From contig SFCP01000051.1 of the NCBI GenBank assembly GCA_004558535.1, positions 1-21,129 of the forward strand: a stretch of DNA of 21,129 nucleotides. The letters run 5' to 3'. Position 1 is the stretch's first letter. Each line of letters opens with the position of its first letter. Below the pieces are notes generated by a model. It did not search any database and was not told the DNA's origin. It was given only the letters and a program-made list of their open reading frames with translations. Shown piece by piece: positions 8,687 through 15,920 of this stretch. This stretch comes from Bacteroidales bacterium (GTDB lineage Bacteria > Bacteroidota > Bacteroidia > Bacteroidales > Bacteroidaceae). The position numbers and the translations under genes are program-made.

Positions 8687-8729
8687 CTCACCGTAACAAG
8701 GGGGCAAGCTGTTTCCTTGTTGCGGTGAG
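8687..8729. repeat. Long perfect-stem hairpin between GH84 and nucleotidyltransferase genes
   Basis: CTCACCGTAACAAGG (8687-8701) and CCTTGTTGCGGTGAG (8715-8729) form a 15-bp stem with one G-U pair and a 13-nt loop. No T-run follows on either strand, so it is not a classical intrinsic terminator. A weaker hairpin (CGAAGC 8635-8640, GCTTCG 8652-8657) lies just after the GH84 stop. It may stabilise the mRNA end, help termination or mark a dispersed repeat. The rest of 8633-8830 shows no gene and no convincing -7 box for the next gene. Confidence 0.6.
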
Positions 8730-8830
8730 ATTGTATCGTGCCGGCAGCCGCCACCATTACGCCATACACATTCGTGGGAGAAATAGGACCTGAGATATAG
8801 CACTTGGCCCAAAATCAAGCAAGCATCCTT

Positions 8831-10240
8831 ATGAAAAAGGAACAATACGTCAAAATCAAAGAGTACCTGCGCGAGGTCATCCGGGGGACAGCATTCGAGA
8901 ACCACGTGATGACCGTGGGCGGCTGCGTGCGCGACGAACTGATGAACGTCGAAATCAAGGACATCGACCTGTGCGTGTCCCTGCCCGAGGGCGGCATACG
9001 CTTTGCCGAGTGGCTCAAGCAAAAGGGACTCACCACAAAGGGCGTCACAGTCTACCCCAATTTCGGCACCGCCATGTTGCATCTGAAGGCCTTCCCTCGG
9101 GTGGAACTGGAGTTCGTGCAGACGCGCCGCGAAAAGTACATAGACCACTCCTGCCGCAACCCGCTGACGGCCTTTGGCTCCATCCGCGAGGACTGCCTGC
9201 GCCGCGACCTTACCATCAACGCGCTCTACTGCAACCTGTCTACCAACGAAATCATCGACATCACCGGCAACGGCGTCAACGACATCCGCGATCATATCAT
9301 CCGGACGCCGGCCGACCCGGACCTCACCTACGACGACGACCCCCTGCGCATACTGCGGTGTATCCGCTTCGCCAGTCGCTACGGCTGGGAGATTGAGGAG
9401 GAGACGATGGCAGGCATGAAGCGCAACGTGTTCCGGCTGGAGATTATCACCAAGGAGCGCGTACACGACGAGTTCTGCCGGATGCTCACCTGCCGCTACC
9501 CCGTCATGGCCCTGCAGCTGCTCCGCGAGACGGGCGCCATGCACTATGTCATCCCCGAAATGGAGGAGACGTACACCGCCCCCTGCGACGGGCTCTCCGG
9601 CGTGGCGCTTTGGGAGCACACACTGCGCGTGGTGCAGGAAGTGGCGGCCCTGACGACCGAAGCCGGCGAGGAGGACAGGCGCATACTGTCCCTCGGCGCG
9701 CTGCTGCAGGGCATCACCGGGCGACACGGCGGAGGACACGGCGAAGCAGATGGCCGGGCCATCGACCGCATCCTGCGCACGCTGAAGTTCTCCAACGACG
9801 AGATTGCATCCGTGGGCTTTCTCGTCGCACACATCGCAGACCTCCACGTCCGGGGAGACCGGTGCGAACCAATCGCAGACCGGGAACTGCGCCGCCTGCA
9901 ATACACCTGCAAGGGCGAAGGGCGCTTTCGCCAACTGATGACCCTTGCCCAAGCCGTGGAAACGGCGACGCACAGGCGCGAGGACGGTTGCCCGGCCACG
10001 CAGGCCGAGGACCTTGTGGCCCGCACGGAGCAGATGAAAGCCGAGGGCACGGCCCTCTTTGGCTTCAAGGGTTTCCTGTCCGGCCACGAGGTGATGCAGG
10101 CAAAGGGCCTCGCCCCCGGTCCCGCCGTCCGCCGGTGCCTGGATTACCTGTTGGAGCTGGCCCTCACCGACCCCTTGATAAATCACGAACAGGCGGTCAA
10201 ACTCCTGCTCGACTACGACCCCGATTCAATCACCCTATAG
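8831..10240 (+). CDS. CCA-adding-enzyme-like nucleotidyltransferase with degenerate HD domain
   Basis: The product is 469 residues from the ATG at 8831; a TTG at 8804 is less likely. The head is a class II tRNA nucleotidyltransferase/poly(A) polymerase head. It has GGCVRD (30-35), the metal-binding DID (44-46), RRDLTINAL, and the RNA/NTP-binding stretch YDDDPLRILRCIRFASRYG. Such enzymes add CCA or A residues to RNA 3' ends. The C-terminal half starts like an HD domain (LWEHTLRVV, His263). Where family members read LLHDIGK or LLHDIAK, this one reads LLQGITG (Gln293-Gly294), so the metal-binding HD pair is gone and phosphohydrolase activity is unlikely. It overlaps no gene and is followed after 9 bp by a macro-domain-like gene, clearly one operon. 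It could be the cell's CCA enzyme or a divergent paralogue; the sequence alone does not decide. Confidence 0.85.
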   Translation: MKKEQYVKIKEYLREVIRGTAFENHVMTVGGCVRDELMNVEIKDIDLCVSLPEGGIRFAEWLKQKGLTTKGVTVYPNFGTAMLHLKAFPRVELEFVQTRREKYIDHSCRNPLTAFGSIREDCLRRDLTINALYCNLSTNEIIDITGNGVNDIRDHIIRTPADPDLTYDDDPLRILRCIRFASRYGWEIEEETMAGMKRNVFRLEIITKERVHDEFCRMLTCRYPVMALQLLRETGAMHYVIPEMEETYTAPCDGLSGVALWEHTLRVVQEVAALTTEAGEEDRRILSLGALLQGITGRHGGGHGEADGRAIDRILRTLKFSNDEIASVGFLVAHIADLHVRGDRCEPIADRELRRLQYTCKGEGRFRQLMTLAQAVETATHRREDGCPATQAEDLVARTEQMKAEGTALFGFKGFLSGHEVMQAKGLAPGPAVRRCLDYLLELALTDPLINHEQAVKLLLDYDPDSITL

Positions 10241-10249
10241 ACCGAGATT

Positions 10250-10645
10250 ATGAAATACGAAAGAGCCTTTACCCCCGAATGGATCCATGAATTGCAAGAC
10301 AACGAAGTCTTCGTCTTTGGCAGCAATCTGGCCGGCGCTCACGGCGGCGGCGCAGCGCGGCTGGCTTACAAGAAGTTTGGTGCCCAGTGGGGCATCGGTG
10401 TCGGACTGCAGGGGCAGAGCTATGCCATCCCCACCATGCAGGGAGGCGTAGACACCATCCGCCCCTACGTGGACGAATTTATCGACTTCGCCCGGCGCCA
10501 TGCGCACCTCACCTTTCTCGTCACCAAAATAGGCTGCGGCATCGCCGGATTTCGCGACGAAACGATAGCGCCCCTGTTCCGGGAAGCCCTCGAAGTGGAG
10601 AACATTCTCCTGCCCAAAGATTTCGTGGACATCATCACTGCGTAG
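10250..10645 (+). CDS. Macro-domain-like protein, possible ADP-ribose or nucleotide binder
   Basis: This 131-residue protein starts nine bases after the nucleotidyltransferase stop. It reads FVFGSNLAGAHGGGAA (21-36), then a GLQGQSYAIPT segment, and near the end TKIGCGIAGF. This is the layout of small macro-domain-like proteins, including a group annotated as phage-related in other bacteria. The Gly-rich first motif would form the phosphate-binding loop, and the IGCG motif resembles the second loop of ALC1/TARG1-type macro domains. Such domains bind or hydrolyse ADP-ribose derivatives. No signal peptide is present, so it is cytoplasmic. Its coupling to an RNA nucleotidyltransferase suggests a role in RNA end processing or removal of ADP-ribose from RNA or protein, but that is inference. 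It is followed by a C-rich repeat. Confidence 0.75.
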   Translation: MKYERAFTPEWIHELQDNEVFVFGSNLAGAHGGGAARLAYKKFGAQWGIGVGLQGQSYAIPTMQGGVDTIRPYVDEFIDFARRHAHLTFLVTKIGCGIAGFRDETIAPLFREALEVENILLPKDFVDIITA

Positions 10646-10763
10646 GACCGCTACCGCCCCGACAGGTTCCACCCCGACCGCTCCTGCTCCCGACCGCTGC
10701 CGCCCCAATCGCTTCCCGCCCGACGGCTGCCGACCCCAACGGCTGCCACCCTGCCCACTTCCC
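10646..10763. repeat. Degenerate C-rich tandem repeat, ~15-nt period
   Basis: Starting directly after the stop codon of the macro-like gene are about seven imperfect units with consensus GACCGCTNCCGCCCC, 15 or 16 nt each. Examples start at 10646, 10661, 10676, 10692, 10707 and 10722. The plus strand is strongly C-rich with almost no runs of A or T. The first units keep the frame of the preceding gene and would encode DRYRP, DRFHP if the stop were read through. The following 10764-10937 is GC-rich with no gene I can support. Confidence 0.6.
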
Positions 10764-10937
10764 GACGACACATTTGTATCGCTGCGACACTGCTCCGAGG
10801 TACATCTCTGCCGGACAGAAGGAGGCGCACCGGACGGACACTCCGCCACCGAGCGGACGCCCCGCACCTCGTACCCCCGACCTCGCGCCGGCCGGTATCT
10901 GCGACACCCTGCGCGGGCGTTTCTCGAAATGTTAACG

Positions 10938-10982
10938 CGAAATCCGACGATTTGGATTTCGGCGAAAAATGTATTATATTTG
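10938..10982 (+). promoter_or_regulatory. Well-formed promoter with palindrome over the -33 box
   Basis: TTTG (10951-10954), a 20-nt spacer and TATATTTG (10975-10982) make one of the two best Bacteroidetes-type promoters in the window. A perfect inverted repeat, CGAAATCC (10938-10945) and GGATTTCG (10954-10961), brackets the -33 box and looks like an operator. Transcription should begin around 10987-10990, which is exactly the base of the next hairpin. The nearest protein gene on this strand is more than 600 bp away and has its own promoter. Confidence 0.7.
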
Positions 10983-10987
10983 CATTG

Positions 10988-11034
10988 CACCGAAGCAGTC
11001 CTGCGGCAAACGCAAGGCTGCTTCGGTGTTTTTT
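10988..11034 (+). ncRNA. Candidate ~47-nt hairpin RNA / immediate terminator
   Basis: CACCGAAGCAG (10988-10998) pairs perfectly with CTGCTTCGGTG (11018-11028). The loop can pair further (CCT-GCG with CGC-AGG, one bulged A) around a GCAAA apical loop. Six Ts follow (11029-11034). As a terminator this is the strongest in the window. The predicted transcription start of the promoter just upstream falls at the foot of the stem, so the whole transcript would be little more than the hairpin. It may be a small RNA gene, an attenuated transcript, or the terminator of the nucleotidyltransferase operon sitting by chance next to a promoter. I recognise no known RNA family. Confidence 0.5.
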
Positions 11035-11080
11035 GGGTAGTCCATCGCCACTCGAAAGGCGCCGGAGGGCACTCGTAGGC

Positions 11081-11145
11081 AGCACTTGGAAAAAACTACA
11101 AAGCACTTGGGAAAAACTACAAAGGAGATAGTTTTCTCTAAGTGC
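11081..11145. repeat. Two 21-bp tandem repeats plus an inverted partial copy
   Basis: Two adjacent 21-bp units (11081-11101 and 11102-11122) read AGCACTTGGAAAAAACTACA and the same with one A changed to G. At 11129-11145 TAGTTTT, four bases and AAGTGC form the inverted partner. The second unit can therefore fold on the downstream copy: GCACTT with AAGTGC and AAAACTA with TAGTTTT around a 9-nt loop. A further TAGTTTT stands at 11150-11156. This resembles a dispersed intergenic repeat rather than coding DNA. Confidence 0.65.
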
Positions 11146-11156
11146 CGGATAGTTTT

Positions 11157-11417
11157 GCGCAGGCAGGATTTTGATAATGCAAACCTGTCACAAAATTGTT
11201 TTCAGAAGTTATAAATGTTAATGCAACTATGCACTTTGGTGCTGCCGAGAGCCTGTCCTCGGGCCTGCCGCGCCGCACGCCGAAGCACGGGTACGGACTT
11301 CTAAAATCCCAATTCGCCATCCCTACGGCTGTATCGGGGCTTACGAGCGGATACCCTCGCCTCGCGCCCCTCTGTAGGCGCTTCTACGGCTTCACCCTTT
11401 GTTTTTCTTGCGGCAAG
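11157..11417. other. Gene-free stretch upstream of the GH2 promoter
   Basis: The left end (about 11160-11235) is AT-rich compared with its surroundings; the rest is GC-rich. Short open frames exist on both strands, but none has a promoter, a normal start context or a recognisable domain. One small hairpin (CCGAG 11245-11249 with CTCGG 11258-11262) is visible. I see nothing else that I can support. Confidence 0.4.
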
Positions 11418-11459
11418 TTTGGCCATTTCGCTTTCTTGCACTACCTTTGCATAAGGTAG
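11418..11459 (+). promoter_or_regulatory. Promoter and operator-like palindrome of the GH2 gene
   Basis: TTTG (11418-11421), a 20-nt spacer and TACCTTTG (11442-11449) give a full Bacteroidetes promoter. The inverted repeat CTACCTT (11441-11447), TGCAT, AAGGTAG (11453-11459) covers the -7 box and the predicted start near 11455, so a regulator bound there would block initiation. The mRNA leader would be about 150 nt. The 17-mer CTTGCACTACCTTTGCA (11435-11451) recurs exactly at the SUMF1-like gene promoter on the minus strand. Confidence 0.7.
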
Positions 11460-11491
11460 GCGGCGACTGTAACGATGCCGGCCGGACACAC

Positions 11492-11512
11492 CCTCCACGA
11501 AAGCCGTGGAGG
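11492..11512 (+). promoter_or_regulatory. Leader hairpin of the GH2 mRNA
   Basis: CCTCCACG (11492-11499) and CGTGGAGG (11505-11512) form a perfect 8-bp stem with a 5-nt loop (AAAGC). It lies inside the predicted 5' leader, about 37 nt after the transcription start and 92 nt before the GH2 ATG. No T-run follows, so it is not a terminator. It could stabilise the mRNA or take part in leader-level control. Confidence 0.5.
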
Positions 11513-11604
11513 ACAACGGGAAAGCCCTGCAGTTCAGTCCCCTTTCCTACGCCTGCCACCCCTACTTGTTTCCGCATACGAAAAACCACTTACAATCGAT
11601 AACC

Positions 11605-14600
11605 ATGAAGAAGACTCTTTCCCCAACACAGGTGGCCCGATGGTGCATGGCCCTAATCGTTGCCCTGCTGCCCGCCCTGCAAATGGCGGCACAACTGCCC
11701 ATTCGCGACGGAGCGACCTATCAAGTAGCGCACGACACGTATCTCACTGTGGGCGAGGCCGACGCATCGGCTGAGGGACAGGCCTGGACTTTCCACCAGC
11801 TGTCAGCCACTGAAAACGTATTTGCCATCATCAACCATCACTACGCACAGGCGGCCGACATGGCCCTGGATTCGAAAAATCCCGGAAAACTCCTGCAATG
11901 GGAGTACACGGGCAGCAACAACCAGCGTTTCTACGTGGCGCCCGTGGACGGAGAGACCGATGTGGTGCAGCTGCTGTGCAACAGTGACCGCACAAAAGCA
12001 CTGACGGTGCAGAGCGACGGTACCTTGCTGCTGACTACCGACCTTGCCTCGGCCGCCACGCACTTCCGAATGGTGGACCTGCAGCAGGAGCTCTACGTCT
12101 GGCCCGTGGCCGGCACCCACTATCAATTGCGCAACGTGGGCGATGGCACCTACCTGACCAACCGCGGCAAGGCGGACGACAATGCACCGGTCTATTCCGA
12201 CGCTTTCGACGAGACCCTGGCCTCGCAGTTCGTATGGCAACTGCGCCGGCAGGCCGACAACAACACCTGGTTCCAACTCTACCAGCCCTACGTGGCCAAA
12301 GCCGTGGATGCGGCTCTCAACACAAGCAAGAAGCCCCTGCTGTGGAGCCCCTCGTACACCAACAGCAACCAGCAATTCTACCTTGAGGAAGTGTCGGGAA
12401 TGACCAACATCTACAATCTGGTAGCCTTACAGGGCAGAACGAAATACTACCTCAACGTGGCGAACGGACAGACCACGATGACAACCGACGGCAGCGGAGC
12501 GGCAGCACAATTCACCCTGGAACGTGTCGACCCGGACGACTTGCCCCAGGCCAATCACTGGGAGGATGAAACCTTCTTCGAGGAAAACAAGGAGCCCGGC
12601 CATGCCTATTACATGCCCTACTCCACAACGACAGCCATGCAGGCCGATGCACGCTACGAACACCCCTGGCTCGACGCACAAAGCGAACGCGTGATGAGCC
12701 TGAACGGCCTGTGGCGGCTCAACTACGTGGACAACCCCTCGAAGCGACCCGGCAAGGACGCTTTCTGGGGCGATGACGCCGACGTGTCGGCCTGGGACAC
12801 CATCACCGTGCCCTCCTGCCTGGAAATGAAAGGCTATGGCGACCCACTCTACATCAACGTAAACTACGCCTTCAACGATGCACCGCCGGCCATCGTCATG
12901 CGCAGCGGACTGACCAACTCCGTGGCTTCGTACCGCCGCGACTTCACGCTGCCCGACGGCTGGACAGACGATCGCGTCTTCCTGCATTTCGACGGTATCT
13001 ACAGCGCAGCCTACGTCTGGGTGAACGGAGAATACATCGGCTACACGCAAGGCTCGAACAATGACGCAGAATTCGACGTGACCGAGGCCGTGCGCGCCGG
13101 CGAGAACAATGTCAGCGTACAGGTAATCCGCTGGTGCGACGGCTCCTACCTCGAGGGACAGGACATGTGGCACATGAGCGGCATCCATCGCGACGTTTAC
13201 CTCTTTGCCACGCCCCGCACCTTTGTGCGCGACCACTATATCACCTCCTCGCTCAACGCTTCCGCCAACTACACCACCGGCACGATGAACGTGGCCCTGG
13301 CCCTGGACAACCGCGATGCACAAGCTGCAGAAAAGCGCGTGGAGGTGCGCCTCCTTGCACCCGACGGAACAACGGTAGCCACGCAGTCGGCCACAATCGT
13401 CTTCGCTGCAGGCGAGACGGAGCAGCAGGCAGACCTGACCTTCAACGGCCTGAGCGACCTGCAACTCTGGTCCGCCGAAACGCCCAACCTCTACACCGTG
13501 GAAGTGGTGCAGCTGGATGCCGACGGCAACGAGGAGAGCGCTTTCTCGACCAAATATGGTTTCCGCCACGTGCAGATTGCGGGAAACAAAGTCAAGGTGA
13601 ACGGACAAATTGTCTACTTCAAGGGTGCCAACACACAGGATACCCATCCCGTACATGGCCGCAGCATCGACGTGGCTACGATGTTGCAGGACGTACAAAT
13701 GATGAAGCAGGCCAACATGAACACGGTACGCACCAGCCACTACCCGCGACAGGCCAAGATGAACGCCATGTTTGACTATTACGGCCTCTACTGCATGGAT
13801 GAAGCCGACCTGGAATGCCACCTGAACTGGGAAAACAATGGCAACTGGGGAGGCATCACCAACCAAGCCTCGTGGCAGCCGCAGTACATCGACCGCACAA
13901 CCCGCATGGTGCTTCGCGACCGCAACTTCCCCAGCGTGATTTTCTGGAGTCTGGGCAACGAGAGCGGCGGAGGCAGCAATTTCAACGCCGCCTATACTGC
14001 CGTGCGCAACCTCGACCCGCGTATTATCCACTACGAGGGAGCTACGCGTGCGAATACCTCACCCACCGACCTCTACAGCGTGATGTACCCCAACACCTCC
14101 GTCTGCAATGCCGCCGCCAACAACAATGGCAAGGGCCAACCCTACTTCATGTGCGAATACGCCCACGCCATGGGCAACGCCGTGGGCAACCTGAAAGAAT
14201 ACTGGGACATTATCGAAAACAGCACCTATGGTATCGGCGGCTGCATCTGGGATTGGGTGGACCAATCCATCTGTGACGCCGAGGATATCAAGGCGGGCAC
14301 CATCCGCGTGGGCGGCTACAACAAATACCGCACGGGATCTGATTACCCCGGCCCGCACCAAGGCAACTTCGTCAACAACGGACTCGTGGCCGGCGACCGC
14401 GCCTGGTCACCCGAGCTGACGGAAGTCAAGGGCGTCTACCAGTACGTGAAATTCTCCGACTTCAATTCCGTAAGCAAGCAGTTGAAAGTAAAAAATGCCT
14501 ACGCGTTCATTGACCTTTCCCGCTTCTACCTGAAATACACTCTCCTCGAAGAGGGCCGCATCGTGGAGGAGGGCCGCACCGAAGTGCCGTCCATCGCTCC

Positions 14601-15912
14601 CGGCAAAACGGGCAGCATCATCGTACCCTATACCTACGAGCCGCAAACCGGCAAGGAGACCTTCCTGAACCTGGAGTTCTGTCTGGCGGAAGACGCTTCG
14701 TGGGCCGCTGCCGGCTATCCCGTGGCTGCCTTCCAGCGCCAACTGAAGACGCGCAACGCTACATTTGCCACCGTCGAAAGCAGTGGCGACCCGATAGTGC
14801 TGGATGAGACGTCCAATGCCTCGGCCTACACGTTGAAGAACAACCGTTTCCTGATGCGCTTTACCAAGAGCGAGGGACAACTGACGGCCTGGACCTACGG
14901 CGGCAAGTTCCTCATCACCACAGGTCCCGAGTACGGCAACTATCGCTGGGTAGAGAACGACGGACCTACGGAAGCCCTCAGCGGATACAGTGCTGCGACG
15001 GGCATCACCACCAAGAGCTGTACCGCCAGCGTCAATGCAGACGGCACGCAAGCCACGGTAACCGTCAACGCCGAGGGCAACAATTGCAACTACACCTTTG
15101 TCTATACCATCTACGACAACGGTTATGTGGACCTGAAGAGTACCTTCACGCCGCAAACCACCAACCTGCGCCGCATCGGCTACACGATGACTTTCCCCGC
15201 CGCCTTTGAAAATGTGGAATACTACGCCCGCGGCCCGTGGGAGAATTACATAGACCGAAACAGCGCCTCTTTCTACGGCCGCTACACGACGACCGTGACA
15301 GATATGTTCGAGCCGTATCCGAAACCGCAGAGCATGGCCAACCGCGAGGGGCTGCGCGACCTCACCCTGAGCACGACCGACGGTGCCTACGGGCTGAAGG
15401 TGCAGACTTCGACGGACGTAGCCTTCTCCCTACTGCACTTCAGTGATGTCAGCCTGAAGAACGCTACGCACACATGGGACTTGGACGCCGCTACCAACTA
15501 TGTCTACGCTCACTTCGACTACAAGCAGCGCGGACTGGGCAATGGTAGTTGCGGCCAGAACACAGGTACAATTGCCAATTACCAACTTCCCTCGACCGGA
15601 AACTATACCTACACGCTCCGATTCATGCCCTACCTGGCATCTGAGACGGGCATAGAAAGCACGAAGTCCGACCTGGACGACCTGAACATCCGCCACGACG
15701 CCGCTGCCCGCCTCGTATATTGCACGGGCAACGTCGAAGCCGGCACCACCGTGACCTTGGTCAACATGGGCGGCGTGCAACTGGGCACGGCAAAGGCAGC
15801 AGCTGACACCCACTCGCTGACGCTTTCCACGGCCGGCCTGCCCGTCGGCGCCTACTTGCTCGTAGTGAAAAATGCAAAGGGCGTACGCACGCACAAGGTG
15901 CTGGTGCGCTGA
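11605..15912 (+). CDS. GH2 beta-galactosidase-like enzyme with N-terminal trefoil domains and T9SS-like tail
   Basis: The product is 1435 residues, far longer than LacZ (about 1024). The ATG at 11605 gives a signal peptide ending near MAAQ (residue 30). Residues about 31-345 look like two ricin-type beta-trefoil lectin regions, with repeated NNQRFYVAPV and SNQQFYLEEV motifs. A LacZ-type five-domain GH2 core follows: jelly roll from about 355 (SLNGLWRLNYV at 365), Ig-like domain, TIM barrel (about 670-965), second Ig-like domain and the small-chain domain (about 1100-1345, with YYARGPWENYIDR). The acid/base is Glu786 in SLGNESGGG and the nucleophile is Glu851 in MCEYAHAMGN. The usual GVNRHDxHP reads GANTQDTHP here, so substrate contacts may differ. 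The last ~86 residues (LPVGAYLLVVKNAKG..HKVLVR) resemble a type A T9SS sorting domain, suggesting export to the cell surface. It is a monocistronic gene with its own promoter. Substrate could be another beta-linked sugar. Confidence 0.9.
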   Translation: MKKTLSPTQVARWCMALIVALLPALQMAAQLPIRDGATYQVAHDTYLTVGEADASAEGQAWTFHQLSATENVFAIINHHYAQAADMALDSKNPGKLLQWEYTGSNNQRFYVAPVDGETDVVQLLCNSDRTKALTVQSDGTLLLTTDLASAATHFRMVDLQQELYVWPVAGTHYQLRNVGDGTYLTNRGKADDNAPVYSDAFDETLASQFVWQLRRQADNNTWFQLYQPYVAKAVDAALNTSKKPLLWSPSYTNSNQQFYLEEVSGMTNIYNLVALQGRTKYYLNVANGQTTMTTDGSGAAAQFTLERVDPDDLPQANHWEDETFFEENKEPGHAYYMPYSTTTAMQADARYEHPWLDAQSERVMSLNGLWRLNYVDNPSKRPGKDAFWGDDADVSAWDTITVPSCLEMKGYGDPLYINVNYAFNDAPPAIVMRSGLTNSVASYRRDFTLPDGWTDDRVFLHFDGIYSAAYVWVNGEYIGYTQGSNNDAEFDVTEAVRAGENNVSVQVIRWCDGSYLEGQDMWHMSGIHRDVYLFATPRTFVRDHYITSSLNASANYTTGTMNVALALDNRDAQAAEKRVEVRLLAPDGTTVATQSATIVFAAGETEQQADLTFNGLSDLQLWSAETPNLYTVEVVQLDADGNEESAFSTKYGFRHVQIAGNKVKVNGQIVYFKGANTQDTHPVHGRSIDVATMLQDVQMMKQANMNTVRTSHYPRQAKMNAMFDYYGLYCMDEADLECHLNWENNGNWGGITNQASWQPQYIDRTTRMVLRDRNFPSVIFWSLGNESGGGSNFNAAYTAVRNLDPRIIHYEGATRANTSPTDLYSVMYPNTSVCNAAANNNGKGQPYFMCEYAHAMGNAVGNLKEYWDIIENSTYGIGGCIWDWVDQSICDAEDIKAGTIRVGGYNKYRTGSDYPGPHQGNFVNNGLVAGDRAWSPELTEVKGVYQYVKFSDFNSVSKQLKVKNAYAFIDLSRFYLKYTLLEEGRIVEEGRTEVPSIAPGKTGSIIVPYTYEPQTGKETFLNLEFCLAEDASWAAAGYPVAAFQRQLKTRNATFATVESSGDPIVLDETSNASAYTLKNNRFLMRFTKSEGQLTAWTYGGKFLITTGPEYGNYRWVENDGPTEALSGYSAATGITTKSCTASVNADGTQATVTVNAEGNNCNYTFVYTIYDNGYVDLKSTFTPQTTNLRRIGYTMTFPAAFENVEYYARGPWENYIDRNSASFYGRYTTTVTDMFEPYPKPQSMANREGLRDLTLSTTDGAYGLKVQTSTDVAFSLLHFSDVSLKNATHTWDLDAATNYVYAHFDYKQRGLGNGSCGQNTGTIANYQLPSTGNYTYTLRFMPYLASETGIESTKSDLDDLNIRHDAAARLVYCTGNVEAGTTVTLVNMGGVQLGTAKAAADTHSLTLSTAGLPVGAYLLVVKNAKGVRTHKVLVR

Positions 15913-15920
15913 TAAAAACA

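Noticed and set aside
8663..10186. 507-codon open frame on the minus strand
   Set aside because: It is antisense to the nucleotidyltransferase gene, whose motifs are clear. The translation has no domain and the bias of a GC-rich shadow frame.
11081..11122. CRISPR array
   Set aside because: The two 21-bp repeats are directly adjacent with no spacer, there are only two units, and no cas gene is in the window.
11138..11516. Short minus-strand open frames upstream of the GH2 gene
   Set aside because: They overlap the GH2 promoter and leader, have no own promoter and no recognisable protein features.
10646..11604. Insertion sequence or integrated element in the long gene-free stretch
   Set aside because: No transposase or integrase remnant, no terminal inverted repeats with target duplication could be seen; the repeats present are short and local.
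12427..14031. 534-codon open frame on the minus strand
   Set aside because: It lies fully inside the GH2 gene, which carries both catalytic glutamates in frame; the minus translation is a low-complexity Val/His/Gly-rich shadow.
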